Made by a program: the position numbers and the translations under genes
Assembly (NCBI RefSeq): GCF_040807025.1
Contig: NC_090953.1
Span: forward strand, 24,846,997 to 24,910,996
DNA length: 64,000 nucleotides
From: Struthio camelus
Taxonomy: Eukaryota > Chordata > Aves > Struthioniformes > Struthionidae
Direction of reading: 5' to 3'
In this document: positions 1 to 14,860 of the stretch, in pieces
Layout: each line of letters starts with the position of its first letter
Numbering within the stretch: position 1 is the stretch's first letter
The notes under the pieces: model-generated
What the model saw: only the letters and a program-made list of their open reading frames with translations
The model's database searches: none
What the model was told of the DNA's origin: nothing

Positions 1-2689
1 CAGTCTACCACGACCCATACATATTCTCCTCTTCTGACATCTCCCTACGCCAATGTAATTCTCTCCCAAGCCTATGTTTCTGCCAAAAAAAAAAAAAAGA
101 AATAAAAGAAAAAAAAAGGGAAGAAAAAACTGTACCATTCATTTCCATCTTTATGTACCCACAGAGGACACGGCCTTTGTGTCCTACAACCCCACTGAAG
201 CCACACTAAGTGACTTTTTCTAACTAGCCAGTTCTGAATTACCCTCAGATTTACCTTCTTCTGGCACTATCATTTCCAAGCAACGCTACATGAAGCTAGG
301 CGACTTCCTTATGACATTGCCGATTACTACCGTCAACTGCTTTTCTCAGACTGGTATCTACCACTGCACTGTAATTTTCGTATCATATGTAATGGCTTCC
401 GCTTCAATGTTGATCATCATCTTAGCCTCCTACATCCTACTCCATCTCATTAACTGCCCTTCACACATCATCTCTAAATTTGAAAATTAAGTTTTACAGA
501 ACCAAGGAATTAGTACCATTGCAATAAGAGGGTAGCTTGATATTATGATCTCAGTTTGTAGTAACCTAGTTGCATTTTACTGACTGTTTCTAGCTCTGAT
601 GAACATATATGCTTCCAGCAGAGCAAGATAATAAAAAGCAACTTCAGAGAAAGCTCTAGTACTTCATTTAATTGGTTCAAGAAACAGAAATGAAGCAGCC
701 AGCTGCTTTACATTTTCTTTGAGCCTTTTGGAAAGTTTTCAGGTTGACGATTAAGAGCCACAACAAAAAACTATTCTCTAACAAAGCTTTTCAATCAAAA
801 AAAGATTACTAAGGTGACAACTCCAGGATGAATTAGCAAATTTGGAAATGCACAAATTGAATTCACAGTGTAATACTTCTAAAGAGAAAAAAACCAAACA
901 CACACGCATTTGTCATGCTTCTCAAGCGTTTTGGACAGCGCTGGCTCTCAGAGGACCGCAGAAACCCTACCATCAACTCAACACAAATTTAAAAATATAT
1001 ATGGATTACAACCAGGGAAGGCATTTAAGACTGTTTCAGTTACACTTGCTTCTATACAAAGAGATCTATCGTTTGATAATAAGATCCAGAGAGATATTAA
1101 CTCATCTTATATATTTCCTCTGATTAACATTTTCCCTCCTGCTTCCTTTTGCTACAGTCCTTGGGTATAAAGTCAAGCCTTTAAAAAGCAAAGGCACACA
1201 GCTTTGGAGGCACTATGAAATCAAGAGTTATGCCACTGTATGCTATTGAAAGACTTTGGAATAAGAGGTCTCCAAATGTACATGCTTTCACAAACAATTT
1301 CTCACTTTTAATCCCTTTGGATTAAGGGGTACTACTATTTTATTGCCCACAAAGGCAGCATCACCCAAACCGTTCCACTCCTCCTGGTGTTTCCCACCGC
1401 AAGAATCCTGATGTAAGAGCAAAAACCCAGCCAATCTGCCAAAGCGACAGTAGCCACAGCTACAGTTGCTCATGGCTCCACTGAGCAGCTAAAGCTGACA
1501 TACCAAGAGAGAAGGAGAGTGGAAGCCCATGGGTGCTAGAGTACGCTTCACAATTGATTTTTACCTCAACCCTCTCTTCTCGTGCCTCCCACTCATGAGT
1601 TTGCAAAGAGCAGCCTCAAAAGAGTAGGAGAGGGTGATGGCACTATTTCCATATAATTCTTTCAATTTACTATTTCAGTAGCTCCTTAACATCTCCCAGT
1701 ACAGAGGAAGAAAACAGCACATGACACACAGCAGCTGTGCTAGGAAAGAAACGATTCCAAGAGCCTCATCTGTGACCCCCAAAGGTTTTGGCAGCCCTGA
1801 ATGTGAAGAACCCACAGGTTCATCCAGGTGGGATTTGTGTCCTTGGTAACTGCCACCCTCAGGCCAAATTTTCAGTCAACATCCAATACCTCATAGCGTT
1901 GCTTCCATTAGGATGAGAAATCAATGAGATAGACACCAAATACAGATGACTACTTCGAAAAAGCATCAACAGACCTGTTTCCCAGCCACAGACAAACTAC
2001 GCGTAGTCACCTTCATCGCTCACCCGCAGCGTACCGTTCAGGCAAGTAGTGCCCACGAAGCATCCTTCAGCCCCCCCTTCCCTCTTAAAAATTATGCACC
2101 ACTGCTCTCACAGGCCCCCGAGCACAGCTTTTCCTCTCCATCATATACGGGCTTGCACTATAAAAATTCTCACCCCACTGCATGTAGTTTTGCACTTAGC
2201 GTGTGCTAGACAGTTACTGCACTGTTCATAGACACATACCACAAACAGATCCAACTCCATCAAATACAGAAGAAAACTGTTGATTTTCTCTGGACCACAA
2301 GCATACCTAATGACAGCAAGAAGCATCATTTGATACTTTTAGTCCCTCGGGATCTCTCACACCAGAAGACTAGAAAAGACACCTGGCTGTTGTTTCAATT
2401 CTCCTCTCATCAAACCAGTACAATTCACTAGCGCGGAGCTTGGAGAAAATGTACTACGTTGGTTCAAAAGGACTGCAAGAGTACATTTTGCCACAGAAGG
2501 AAACGGTGCAGAATGAAGGCTGAGGAATTCGGTGACTAGGCAATACACATCAAAATCCCTCAGTCAGCCCAAGAGCACAGGCTGACCTGAACCAGTAACA
2601 AGTCTCTTCCTTTCTGTATGATTCTAGAGACCTAGAGACGCTGGGGAATACGCCAGAAGCCCAAATGGTTTAGCTTTGCACCAGGTCTT

Positions 2690-2705
2690 CCCCCCCCCCC
2701 CCCCC
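2690..2705. repeat. Poly(C) run, 16 bases
   Basis: A homopolymer of 16 C is followed about 35 bases later by a TTA-rich and poly(T) stretch (about 2736-2757). It lies within ARIH1 intron 1 and is probably length-polymorphic. Confidence 0.9.
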
Positions 2706-4139
2706 AATCTACAACAAAGTAACAACAACTTGGATTATTATTATTATTTTTTTTTTTGGAAGAGTAATTCCTTCAAACAGCATTACGGAATTAGAACAAC
2801 GCTGCAAAGACCAGCGTTCTGCAAGAAACAGTCTGGATTTATGGGCCCTATTTTGAGAGGGGAAAACACCCTCCTGAACAATTTCCAGCAGCTGTTCACA
2901 AAAGTAGCTTTGACTGAAAAAACGAACAGGACAGTAACTAGGCAGAGCAGTAAAATACACTCTTTAAAACCTGTTTCAAAGACGCTACATCCCATCACCA
3001 TCAGACCATGAAGAGACAGCTTTGAAAATATTTATTTCACCAGCAAAACAAACTCATGCAACAGCTGCCTCCTGGGCCTGCCACTGACCTCTCCGTTACG
3101 ATGGCACAACTGCTTGCACAGCTACCAGTGAACTAGATAGAGGAAGCAGCCCGGGTCGAGGGGGGTTGCTGGTTTATTTTTAACCCAGATCAGTTCTCTG
3201 ATCAGGATCACTGTGTGGCCAGACAGTTAGGTTGGCACAACTCGGACAACATGGACTTGCTTCCAAGAATTTTTTTGTAAAATCAGTCTGCCGAGAGCCA
3301 CATGCCAAACATGTCAAAGCTGGGTTTGCCAGGGTTCACGGACCCTCCGAATCTTCCCGTCCCTAAGACTTAAAAGTACAGTAGGGTACAGTTTGATGCA
3401 GGTTACTGCCAGAAAAGCTCTTCCCACTCTCCCTCCTGCATCATCCCACCAGCAACTTTATCATTCGTCTCTGAAAGCATCACTCAGAGAAGAACGCTGC
3501 TCATCTGGAAAACGAACACTACGGCATTTTTGCCAGACTTTTTCAACAGCTTTCTCCACTGCAACCCTATGGCAAGCCAGATCTTGAGGGAGGTGGCTAC
3601 CTAGGGGTACAGTACAGCTATTAATATGAGCTATTATTAATCTGGCCCTGTCTATAGTTTCATTAGTGTCTGGGGGCTATTTTCAGCTGGGCTACCAAGA
3701 CAGAAGACTCATATAGTAACTTCATAGAGGTTGGCACTATTCCCAAAGATGTTTCCTCAACATGACCAAATTAGGAGGCCACCAGGATAGAAACATTACT
3801 AGAGAATTTTGGAAAGAATTTTGGAAAGACTAGAAGTGGCGTGTGTCAGGTCAGCGACCCAATAAACAGAAAACAACCCAAAATGCTGCCTTTGGGTTCC
3901 AGGGGAACGCTGTCCTCATTGGGTGTCCAACTCCCCTTCTGAAAGGGCTGAGCATTTCTGGGAAAGTACAGATCTGCCTACGTGAGCTATGCCAAATGTC
4001 CTTTTTGAGGGAGAAACAGAAAACAAAGGTATAAAGCTGAAAAAGTGTAAAGTTACAATTGCTCTTTATGCCACCTCAGATTTCTACAAAACAATTTAAA
4101 GGAAAAAGGTTTTCCCTGCTTCTTTTTCTTTATTTTTGT

Positions 4140-4210
4140 ATGTATGTGTGTGTATATATGTGTATGTATACACACACACACACACTATAGATATAGATAT
4201 AAACACAGAT
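4140..4210. repeat. TG / TATG / CA microsatellite with inverted symmetry
   Basis: Alternating TATG and TG repeats run into ATACACACACAC and then TATAGA repeats. The TG part and the CA part are reverse complements, so the locus can fold as a hairpin as well as adopt Z-DNA. Confidence 0.85.
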
Positions 4211-4683
4211 AAGTTAATGTCACTCCTTCACCATAGTCAGCATTGTTCATTTCCAGATTTTGTTCAAGACTCAGATTGACCCGTAGGATTTGCACTCATT
4301 TTCTGGACGCGGTATGTTTGTAGAGACTGGGACTGTTCCCCCTCATCAGGTAGGAGGCCATCTCTGCCGGCTCAGGTTTCCAAGACCTCATGCAAAGTTT
4401 AGAACGGGCTGCCTGCAACCCTGCCCAATGAACTGCTTCTAGGCAGGTAGAGCTGGGACTTCTCCATGGAGTTCTTGTCCCCTGAAGACAGCAGGACTTT
4501 ACTTGTGCTGCTTTAAGCACGTTCAAGGCATCACCTGGTCAAACCACTCGGGCACTGAATGGGCACCAGGCCTTAGAAGGATGCTAACAGCAGATCTGTC
4601 AAGCTATCAGCAACCATCTCTCACCTTAACTGGAAATCCACGCTGTAGGTATAACCACAGAGAATGGTCTTTAGAATGTGCTC

Positions 4684-4702
4684 TTTTTTTTTTTTTTTTT
4701 TT
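4684..4702. repeat. Poly(T) run, 19 bases
   Basis: A simple homopolymer in ARIH1 intron 1. About 55 bases further on there is a G-rich run and (CAA)n at 4759-4794. Confidence 0.9.
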
Positions 4703-5075
4703 AAATAAACAGCAGCTTTACAGAAAGCTTCTTACAGTATAAGATAATCAACTGTATTGGGGGAGGGGGGGGGGGAGAAAACAACAACAACAAAATCTAT
4801 TGCTTCATTCTCCAAAATCTGTTCTTCTCCGTTACAGTATATCATCAGATATTATCTGACTGAAAAATGTCTATCCCACTTCCAAAAAAAAAAATTTTTT
4901 TTGAAGTTGATAGGAGAAATCAGGTAAACTTTAAGCAGGTAAGAACATTTTCTGACACCAAACATCCCAGCAATACACATACCAGAAAAGATAAATTCCC
5001 CAAAATTCATGGGTTTTTTTTTCTGTACACAATTTTCACAGCAGAAAATCTGTTTGTTATCTCAAACATGTTGCC

Positions 5076-5095
5076 GGGGGGGGGGGGGGGGGGGG
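5076..5095. repeat. Poly(G) run, 20 bases
   Basis: An uninterrupted run of 20 G stands in otherwise AT-rich intron sequence. Runs of this length are prone to slippage and to assembly or sequencing error, so the exact length should be treated with caution. Confidence 0.9.
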
Positions 5096-6764
5096 ACACG
5101 ACATATGACAACCAATAACTAATTGATTCTCTGGATTAAGTTATATAAATTCTTTAGAAAGGTCTCTCAAATTGTCCTTTTCCTGGTCTCAAAGGTCCTT
5201 CTAGATAATGATTAAAATAAAGGTGTCCTCTCTTTAGATAGTGCGTAAGCAGAGGATCAGACTCCAAGGGTATTCAGCCTTAAACATCTCTCTCAAATAC
5301 TGGTTAAGTCTCCAGTCGTGGGTGACCTGTCCCCACTTTGCCTTTGTTGCTGTTTGTAACGAAAAACATCTATTCCAATGCAATATGCTCAAACGCAAAG
5401 ATAGTTTAGATGTTTATCAACGGGACAAAAAGATAATCCCACCAAATTGTAGATCACCTCCAAGCTGATTCCTCAAAATCAACCGCAGGATAACCCCTGC
5501 GTGCAGACAGACCCTTGCCCCAAAGTACACCACCAGCCATGTTTTTTTCCCCGCCATGAGGCAGTATTTTAGCACTCGATTACATAGTGTTTTGCTAATA
5601 TAAGAAATTAGAACAAAAGGATGAGCGACCTCCCATAGCAAAGGTCGGAGCTCTTGGACATCCAGATAGCTGGGGGCAGGGGGAGAAAGACACGCTCACT
5701 ATGCAAAACAACACACTGATGTGACCGTCTCCTAGACCTGGACTTACACTTCAGAGCCTAATTAACATTTCCCGACAGAGAAGGGACACGGGGAAGAGAA
5801 AAAACAGTAAGGCAACATAACTGCTTCCATTAGCAGCATTCAAGTAGTGCCCAGAATCAATAACTCTGGAATCTACCCTGAAAGCCAAATGAAAGCTATC
5901 CCAACTGAAAACATCTCTCATAGCAATGGTCAGGTCTTCCCAACTACACTTTGATGTATGGTCGCGGTGGAACAGTACTGTTAACCCCTGCAGAGACAGG
6001 GCGGCAGCCAGGAAATACAGGCTCAGCAAAGAATTTTTAGCCCCAGGCACTTTACTCTTAAAGGAGCATTAGAAAATTTTTAGGAAGAAAATAGAATCCT
6101 TAACATCTTCAGTCTTATCTTTCTTCTCCAGGCCCAAGCTTGGTCAGCATCCAAACACTATGCATTTCTCCTCTCCTCCGCCCTTTGCCTAGTTGTGTTG
6201 CTTGTGGGCTTGTCCCTTCCTTCAAGCAGCTTTACAAACTGTCCCCTTTTTGGCACACCTCGGTTTGACAGGAGGGCAATTTCACCCCACCACCAAAACG
6301 GCACCACACACACCCTGTAGTCCTTATAAAATACATCTTACTTGGGCTGACTTGATTCCCATCACTCCATAAAGGCCCTAACTTTGTTTACTGCAGCATA
6401 TACCTAGCTAAACTGAGCACTTGGAGGCACAAAGACATACGACATCACAGCCGTGAGTCAATATATAACTTAGATTTAACTAGCACCCCTATTCAGCATT
6501 GAGCAATCCAACTCCATAACTGGATCACGGCTCTTCCTGACACCTTTTCATTTTCCTATACAAGACCATGCCAATGTATTATCTTTGCATCATCTGGCTG
6601 AAAGACAGGTGTCTTGCCAAATTACAACGCAATACAAAGTAGGAAGAATTTAACCCTTTGAAGCACTCACTGCTGAATTTTGGTTTTGCGCACATGATGT
6701 CACCTTGACAAACGGGCAATAAGTCTGTCCTGTTAACGTCTATGCCTTAGCCTGCAATTCCTAG

Positions 6765-6786
6765 TCAAAAAAAAAAAAAAAAAAAA
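6765..6786. repeat. Poly(A) run, about 21 bases
   Basis: A homopolymer A tract in ARIH1 intron 1. No element that I recognise as a retroposon precedes it, and I saw no flanking direct repeats. Confidence 0.85.
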
Positions 6787-9700
6787 GAAGTCTTAATACT
6801 TTTAAGAGAGATGGGCCCAGGAAATCATTGCCAATACAGCAATGTCTTGGGGATGTAATCTTTGGCAACGTCTTTATATTGGCAAAAGCCCCAGAGCAGA
6901 TGTCATTATAGCTTATATCACTCCCCTGCAGAAAATAAGCTATACCTGCAAAAGCACTTTTTTTGCTGGCAGAAGCTGCATCTGCACTAGGAAAATCTGC
7001 CAACATCCTTTTTCTAGCAGAACTCCTCTTGCTCAGACCATTTCTAAATGATGACTTTGCAGTTTATTTACCATACTATGCTCATTTAATCTTGCTTCAT
7101 TTCATAGCCAAAAAACAGAGCCCCAACAATGTACTATTTCATGAGCCAGGATTTCCACTATAAGGAGTAATTTTGCCCATTTACACCTCAAAACACATTT
7201 TCTTCTCTAAAGAGGCTGCACAAAAACCACCTTTGAAGAAAGGACATTCTGGAGGCCTTAAGAGCTTGGCAGCTCTCTTCTTTAAACAAAAATGTGAGTG
7301 AGGATGAACAAGATACACTTATGCTTATAATTGTAACTGCAGTCTCTAACTGCTGTAGATATTTTTAACCAACTACCTGAACTCACTTAAGTTGGAGAAA
7401 ATGCTCTATTGGGATTCAGTACAGAAATAATGGAAAACAAGTTGTACAGCAGTTGGGGAGAACAGGAATGCCTTTCCAGCTTTTTCATGAGTTTCTCATT
7501 TAGGTGCTTTAAAGACTTGCCTTTATACAAACTTGCACTCATTTGATCAGAAGTAATTTTAAATCCGTTTAGTTAAACCATCAACCACGCGCAGACCCTC
7601 CAAAGCATCTTTCCCCCTTTTCATTAGATAACACAGAACGTACATAGCTGCGTAATTCTGTGTATGATAAACTGGGCAGTAGCTGACAGGGATACCCTTG
7701 TTTCTTCTCCATTAAGATACTGCTACCTATCATCAGACACCAGGCTTCTGCAGAGAAAAAAGAAAAAAAAACACCACCACACACACAACACACCTTATCA
7801 GTCCTTCTTTATAACCGATGTGAATGCTAGCAATACAAATAATTAAACTAATGACTAGCAGATAATTGAGTGCTCTGAGAAGACTTGCATTCAGGCTCTT
7901 CCAAACCACAGCGCTGGCCCGCTGCCTGCTGAGGTACCCTGGAAAGTGATAGCAGGACAGCAGTCAGAGGGAGGTACACCCTGACATATGATGAGAGAGA
8001 TCCCAAACATCTCCTTCCAGATAGCTTCAGTATCAGTTCCCAAGCATCCCTGAAACAACTCAAGTCTTCACGCTGCATTTGCGCTTAAGAAGTCACCTTC
8101 TGTTTGTGTGAAGGCTGCGAGGCCACTGAAGGATCCCTAAGAAACACCAAGCAAAACCTGGCAACGGCCAACGCCAACAGCTACGTGCTCCAGCGAGCCA
8201 CACAGAAAGCTACCACAAGGAACTGTCATTTAAGCCATACCAGCGCTAAAACCATTACACTTCAGAAAGTTCTTCTTACCACTCATGCACAGAGCGCACA
8301 TCACCTCAACTTAAAAAAAATAAAAGATGGAAAAGTGGCTTGAAAAGGGTAACCCAGGAAGAAGATTACTGAAGCAAAAAAGTAGATGATGAGAGACTCA
8401 GAAATTAAGGAAGAAAGCTAGCCAAGAAGCAAATATTGTACCTGTTTCTATAAACAACTCTGAACCTATTTCTAATACCACAGTACAAAACTCCCAGTGG
8501 AAGGGAAGGTATTTCACATTTCTAAACGCAATAGTTCAAGATCTACGTCACGTTATACATGGATTCTTTACTAAGGCTGTCCTGTATAACTACACCTGCA
8601 TTTACTGTCAACTGTCTTTGTCCAAGATGGCAAAAATATAGCAGAGTCATCTCAAGTACTAATTTTGCCTGCTTTTAGCAATACAAATAAGGAAATTTCA
8701 AGCACATCATTTTACCACGTACAGATGTAAACATGAAAAGGCTTACATACGCTCATTACAACACGTGCTAGTGCATATATAACACACTTATGAATCAAGG
8801 GGGAGGAAAAAAAATCAATTTGCCCATACAGCCTTTCAGTTGTCACAGAAGTATCATTAGTGACCAAAACAAAGACGTCAGACATGTTTGCTCATCAGCT
8901 CTTCAGAATTTTTTACCTAAGTTTCTGTATGCATACCAAGTGGGATATTAACCCTCAAAACCTTTCACAACAATGAAGAAACTTCACATTCACAGCATCT
9001 ATTGGGTTAATTTATACAGGTATACAGGAACGCAGAATGTGAACCCGCATTCCTCATTTTTAAAAAGAGACTTTGAGCTTACTAGCGCTTGTTAGAGCTC
9101 CAAGAAGAGAAATGAAGTTGTCAATCCAATGCCAAGTGTTCCTCTTACCAACTTTATTAAAAAAAAAAAAAAAATGCTGTTCAGTCTAGTTTTAAAGTAT
9201 ATTGATCTGTCATTTCTGAGCACCTATTCTGGAGTCTAACCTCATCAGGCCTTGGGTGTTTTGTGGACCAGTTTGAGGCTTTTCCTTAGGCGAGAACCTC
9301 GAGACATGGATCTCCCACATATGCTCCCTCTTCCTAGAAAGGGTCCTCAACTCCTCATCTTTCCAGAGCGCTCCTTCCAGCTCTCTATTTCTCAGATCCC
9401 AGAGCCTGAATGGGATGTAGATTACTAAGAGTTAACTTACTCTTCCCACATAGAAAAGCACATTGCAAGGAAGACTGTTTACTCATGCGAATTCTCCTGT
9501 TTTCCCCTAATCCCTCTCCACATCGGTATTCGCCAGACAAAAGAATGCCGATTGCGCTCGTACTCTGTTACACAAGAGCCATGCAATCCAAAGTTACCTA
9601 CTGTGGAGGAGATCAAAGTTTTGAACAAGCACCCAGAGCCCTTTCAAAAGTTAAATATGCACCCATAAACACACACGCACTCAAAATGGGCCACAAAAAT

Positions 9701-12700
9701 TATGTCTTCAGGTATAGTTACATTTCTTTTGCTGACAGTGCACAGTTCAGCAACTCAACCACCATCACGTCTGGCAAATGGAGCAAAGCAACTGTTTGCA
9801 GAGTCAACAGTGAACTGACTGATAAGAGTTGGGAAGAGGAGGCACATTTAATCAGACAGTTCACTGATCCCATTCACTGCTTGGCCCTGCAAACAGCTGT
9901 ACCAGTGCCATGAGGGAATGTCTAAGCCAAGAGCAACATATGTAAGCACACATGTAACCAAGCCCCTTTTTTAGGTTGCAAGAAAAGGAGGGTATCTTTA
10001 AAGCACTGCACCTCCAGAAGCGTTACTCAGGATGACCATCAGATACTCGAAGACACTCAAACCTCCCGAACTGTCTTGAGGTCATTAGGCTTCCCTTGCG
10101 GTTTCACTTGAAGCACTATCAACAACTGCCCATAGTGTCTTAGTTTGGTGCTCAGAAAACTGAAGAGAAAAATCTAAGAGGAAGTCATTCAGGGTGAAAG
10201 ACTCCTTTACTACGCAGTGACTGTTTCACCACCTTCCCCACACCCATCAAAGAGGTGGAGGAATAGCAAAGTCAAGCCGGCCCTTCTGTGATTTTTATAT
10301 AACGGAGCTGTTCAAACACCAGCTACTTCCTCTGCGGCTCTAAAAAAGTTTTGCTGAAGTAAACAGGTCAAACGCACTTTGCCGGAGTAGTACACTCGCA
10401 TAACATACCCAACACAGTCCTTCAGAGGTTGACCTAGCTTCCTAGTATCAGCTGTGAAACAGAAACCTTTAGAACTACTTAAAATACTTATTTCTTTATG
10501 CTGGAAGAAAGCCTCTTAATGCATTCACCTTAACAGAAGAAAGAGTAGACAAGTTTAAAAATTCTTGACGGCATACCCCCAAGAGTTAGTTATTTTGCCA
10601 GCTGGCTATTTTCAGGTGCAGTTATATTGATTCTCTTCTAGTTTTACGTTTTTACTGGGCATTCTCCACCTCAAGAGGATTTTACTTTGCTCAAGCAGAA
10701 TCCTTCTTAGCAGTAACTTCTACTCTATCCTGCTTAGCTGCTGAAAAACAAGGTTAAGAGCCTACGTCCCTTACCTGGTGAAGCAACACACAAAACAGTA
10801 TTCCGTCATGCACAGACGGTTTCTTTAGAGTGCTGTAAAGGCAGCAACCAACTCATCAAGCTTTTAGTGTCCACGTTGGAGATGACCTCCCTACAGCTCC
10901 CAAATTTCTCAAATCACAAAGCAGTCAGAACTACTACTTCTGTGAATTAACATGCCCCCTCTCCACATGGAAAGGTACATTTGCGACGTCCCTGACCTTG
11001 GAGGGTACCTCGGCCCAGGAAGCCCAGGCAGAGAATTTAGTAAGTCATAAGAAAGAGCTCTTCCCTTTTCCACTTTAACCTTTACATTTCAGCCAGAAGT
11101 AACGTTACCAGAAGGCCCGTTTTTGAAGCAAAATGGCCAAGACGAGATCCTCACATTGCTTGCCTCAGGCTCTCCCTTTCCCTGGGATTCTGACATGCCA
11201 CACCACATCCCAGGACATAAAAGCTTTAACTGGGGCAGATATAAATTCAAGAAAGTCTCACAAAATGCTGAGAGGTAGGAACTTACCATGCCAGCATGAA
11301 CAAGCGCGTACCAGCTAGAAAGCACTAGTAGTTCCAGAAGAGACCAAGAAGCAGAGCTGTAGGTGGGCACGTAGGCTACCGCCCAGTTACTGCCAGATTA
11401 TAGCCTCTTGCTCACAGGGCTCTCATTTGTTCCACTATCCAGCAGCAGTATTTGTTTTTCACCACCTTATCCAACGTATCTGCAGAGGACTTGCTGTCAC
11501 ACCAACGTGCCAGATCCCAGCAACAAAGACAAGATATACGCCACAACATGGCCGGGCAGAAGGAGCACGTGCAGCTTAAGCTGTCTGGGGTCCAAGGGGT
11601 GCACATCAAAAGGGTACATCTGTATCTCCCGAGCTAGCTCTTTCAGAGCGAGTTGTTTTTGTTCCCCCTCCTCACTAGACAGTGGCAATACCTACCAGCC
11701 AGGACCCCCATCAGCTCTCAAATGCCACCCTAAACAGTTTGCAAAACGGTTAGCGCTGCCAGAAGACGTCATGATTCCCAACATGCTTTCACAAGGCAGG
11801 CCAAGGTTTCCAGAAGCAGGTATCTAAGCTATGACATGAAGAAGCAAATTTTTTCAGAAAAATATTTAAATGGCTTATTAGCTTCATCCTTGTTCTGAAT
11901 GATTTAGATACTGTTGAAAGTATCTGTGTAAGACTTTGAATTTGAAATTATTTCTGACATTAGCAAAAGTTCTCAGTTCTCTAAAAATAGGCAAAAGACT
12001 TAGTGCAGATAGTTGCTTGAACCACTGCAGTCACATAACACTCAAATACACTTACCACAATGAGCTATTCTGAATACCAAAAATAATTACTCAGCATACT
12101 AAGCCATGAAAACAAGGGACTTCATTTGAAAGGGTGTCTGTAGCTATATAGACATTTCAAATTCTAAAAGGCTGACTTATGAAGTACAAACACTACTGAA
12201 CTTAGCTATGTATGAAACTAAACTACTTATGAAGCCTTGAACGGCAGTTTTCAAAGCATTCCTGTAAGCAGTATTTCCATCACAGCTCAAGATCAAAAGC
12301 TAAAACATGGCAAGCCAAGGGATCACAGATGGGCCAGAAACTCGAGGTTCTCAACATTCCCAAATGAAAAACCTAGAATGGTGAAGATTTAAATATTAGT
12401 AGAGTTTTCATTACCAAATTACAAACTACATTTTTTTGCTCCTGCCCAAACAGAACCAGCTACTTCCTCTCCACGCTGGAACCTCCTGCACTGAGATCCC
12501 ACAAGAGCTACACGGTCCTTTTTCAAACACACAGACATCTGTATTCTGGGCTGCATTCAAATGCACCATTTGGAATTACTCAATCTCTACAAACCCTACA
12601 AGCCTGTTTTACAATAAACGAGGCTGCGATAGTCTTGCAAATGCAGAAGCTACTGAATGACTTTCTATAGATATTCAATACTATTGAATTTCATACACTC

Positions 12701-14860
12701 CAAAGCCTCCAAGCCTTCCTCACCTCATGCCCAATAATACAATGTGGCCAAACACAAACATGAGAAAACACCTCGTGCAATATTTTTATTTTTTCCCTCT
12801 AACTCAAAGGGGAAAAGAAGTCCCCAGGCCTGGAAGTACAACCCTGAATAAACGCCTTGCTGACTGACCACACAGACAGCGCATTCACCCGTTACGGTTA
12901 CCTCTCAGAGAAAGCGACAGCTCTATTGACAAATTAAGGATTCTTTTCCCAGCTATCAACAGTTGGCAACAATCTTCTTTTAAGTGAAGGAACGAGCAGT
13001 TATATTCTCTAGAAAAAAGGCTCTTAGAAATGATTCCGGTATGAAAAACTTGACTCACTATTGTAACACGAGCACAGTTCAAAGTTGAATGATCACTTCC
13101 TTCAACTGCTCCACCACATCTGACACCAGATAGTGTTGAACAGTCTCTTTGTTTGGTTTATCTCATTCACGGAATAATTGAGAAGAGAGCTTGTTTTCAA
13201 AATTGAAAAAAAAACCAAAAATCCACAACAGGTGGCAAGGAAACTTGAGGGAGGTACTGTATAAGGAGCTACTTTTAATTTACGAGTTAATGGTGTCACT
13301 TCAAACAAATACTGACGCGTCTCACTTTTAATCCCAAGAAGCAGGAGACTGTCATAGTGAGACGCTGCATCATGCTCCTGAACTCAACCTTGCTTGCCAA
13401 ACAGCACTAAGCAAAAACATGAAATAATTCTGAACAAACGCAGGGGCTGACGCTACACTTCCTACACTTCCATACTACGTTACGGAAATGCAAAAAGCAT
13501 CAGAAGCTTATTTTTATTTCCTATCACATAGTTTAACTCATGCAAGTTTAAAAACTGAAGAGTCAGAAGCTGGGATGCGTATGAAAGTACAAACTACAGT
13601 TTCATTTTTCATCTTGCTTTCAGCCTACCAGGTTATACCCAGAAACAGCTATCGTTTCACATCAAGCACCATGAAAGTTACCATTTCAATTCTGACTTCT
13701 CAATGGCACACCAGAGCCATCAAGTCACAGTAGAAGCAACGCTTCCACTTTGCATGGCAAGTTTGGTTCCTAATAACTAAAATTAAACCCACAGGAAATG
13801 CCAATAACTGCATCTACAATTCTTTTTCTTCCCCTTTTAAAAAGGGATTTTTAACACTTATATAAACAAATACTTAAGAGTAGCGTTTTCAGTTTCACTT
13901 TGAGACATTCCCAACACGCTCCAGTCCCCATCCACATCAAGAAAGTTCATCAAGAGAAGGTTGCTCGTTGTGATTTTTGTAAAATTGCGTCAGGGCAAAA
14001 GAAACCGGCATTAATTTTTACTCATGGCCAGCCACAAGATTTACATTTGGCCTAACAGAAACGGAAATCTAAAGCACTAAGCAAATGAGTCATTAAAGCA
14101 TGAAGTCTAGGTTACTCCAGAGACTTGCACAGACTTACACACTTTTCTACCTTGTAGCTGTGTAATTTATAATAATTATCACAAAATTTTCTACTATATT
14201 CAGAATGACACGTCTTGGCAGCCAGCGAACAGATACAATGTCATTTCCAAAAAGCTGCAGAGGGGTCACATATAACAGATCTCAGGAATACTTTGTCACA
14301 GTGAAGCTTACTCTACTCCTTGGAAATCTTAAGTGCATTCCTGCTATAATGAAACACCTTATAAATACCATATGACTGAAACGCAAAGTTTTACAAAGCA
14401 TTTCCTCCCAGCATCACAACATTTAGAACCCAACAGCATTTTATTGTAAAATAACCAACCGTAGACTAAGCGAAGTTAGAGGGTTGCAAATGCACCTCGT
14501 ACAGGCAGCGCAAGAAGTATCAGCCTGAAGTGCCTACTCCTACAGACTCCTACCTAATGCTTGTCAAGCAGCTTCAAGTACTCAGAGTTTTCAAGATGTC
14601 ATCTCTAACATTAAATACAGTTTTAAGCACAAGGCTGTACGATAGCAGTAATTACTGTTGCTTGCTGGCAAGCCGTTCCTATTTTGGACAACATATTTTG
14701 AACGTATCGCCAAGAGCACTGAATTATACCACCAGCGGGAAAATTTCATAAGTTATGCCTGGGAATCAGTACTTTTTGTTCTAACAAGTAAAGCCGCTGT
14801 TTAGTAGGACCACTTTTTCCAAGCAACAATAGATTCACGCTTGCTGTAACAGAGCTCTAT

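Noticed and set aside
6765-6786. Poly(A) run as the tail of a SINE or processed pseudogene
   Set aside because: No recognisable element or retroposed coding sequence precedes it and no target-site duplication was seen.
9410-9913. 167-codon plus-strand ORF in ARIH1 intron 1
   Set aside because: It is the longest ORF in the AT-rich intron, but an ORF of this size is not surprising in 18 kb read in six frames. No domain, hydrophobic pattern or splice site supports it.
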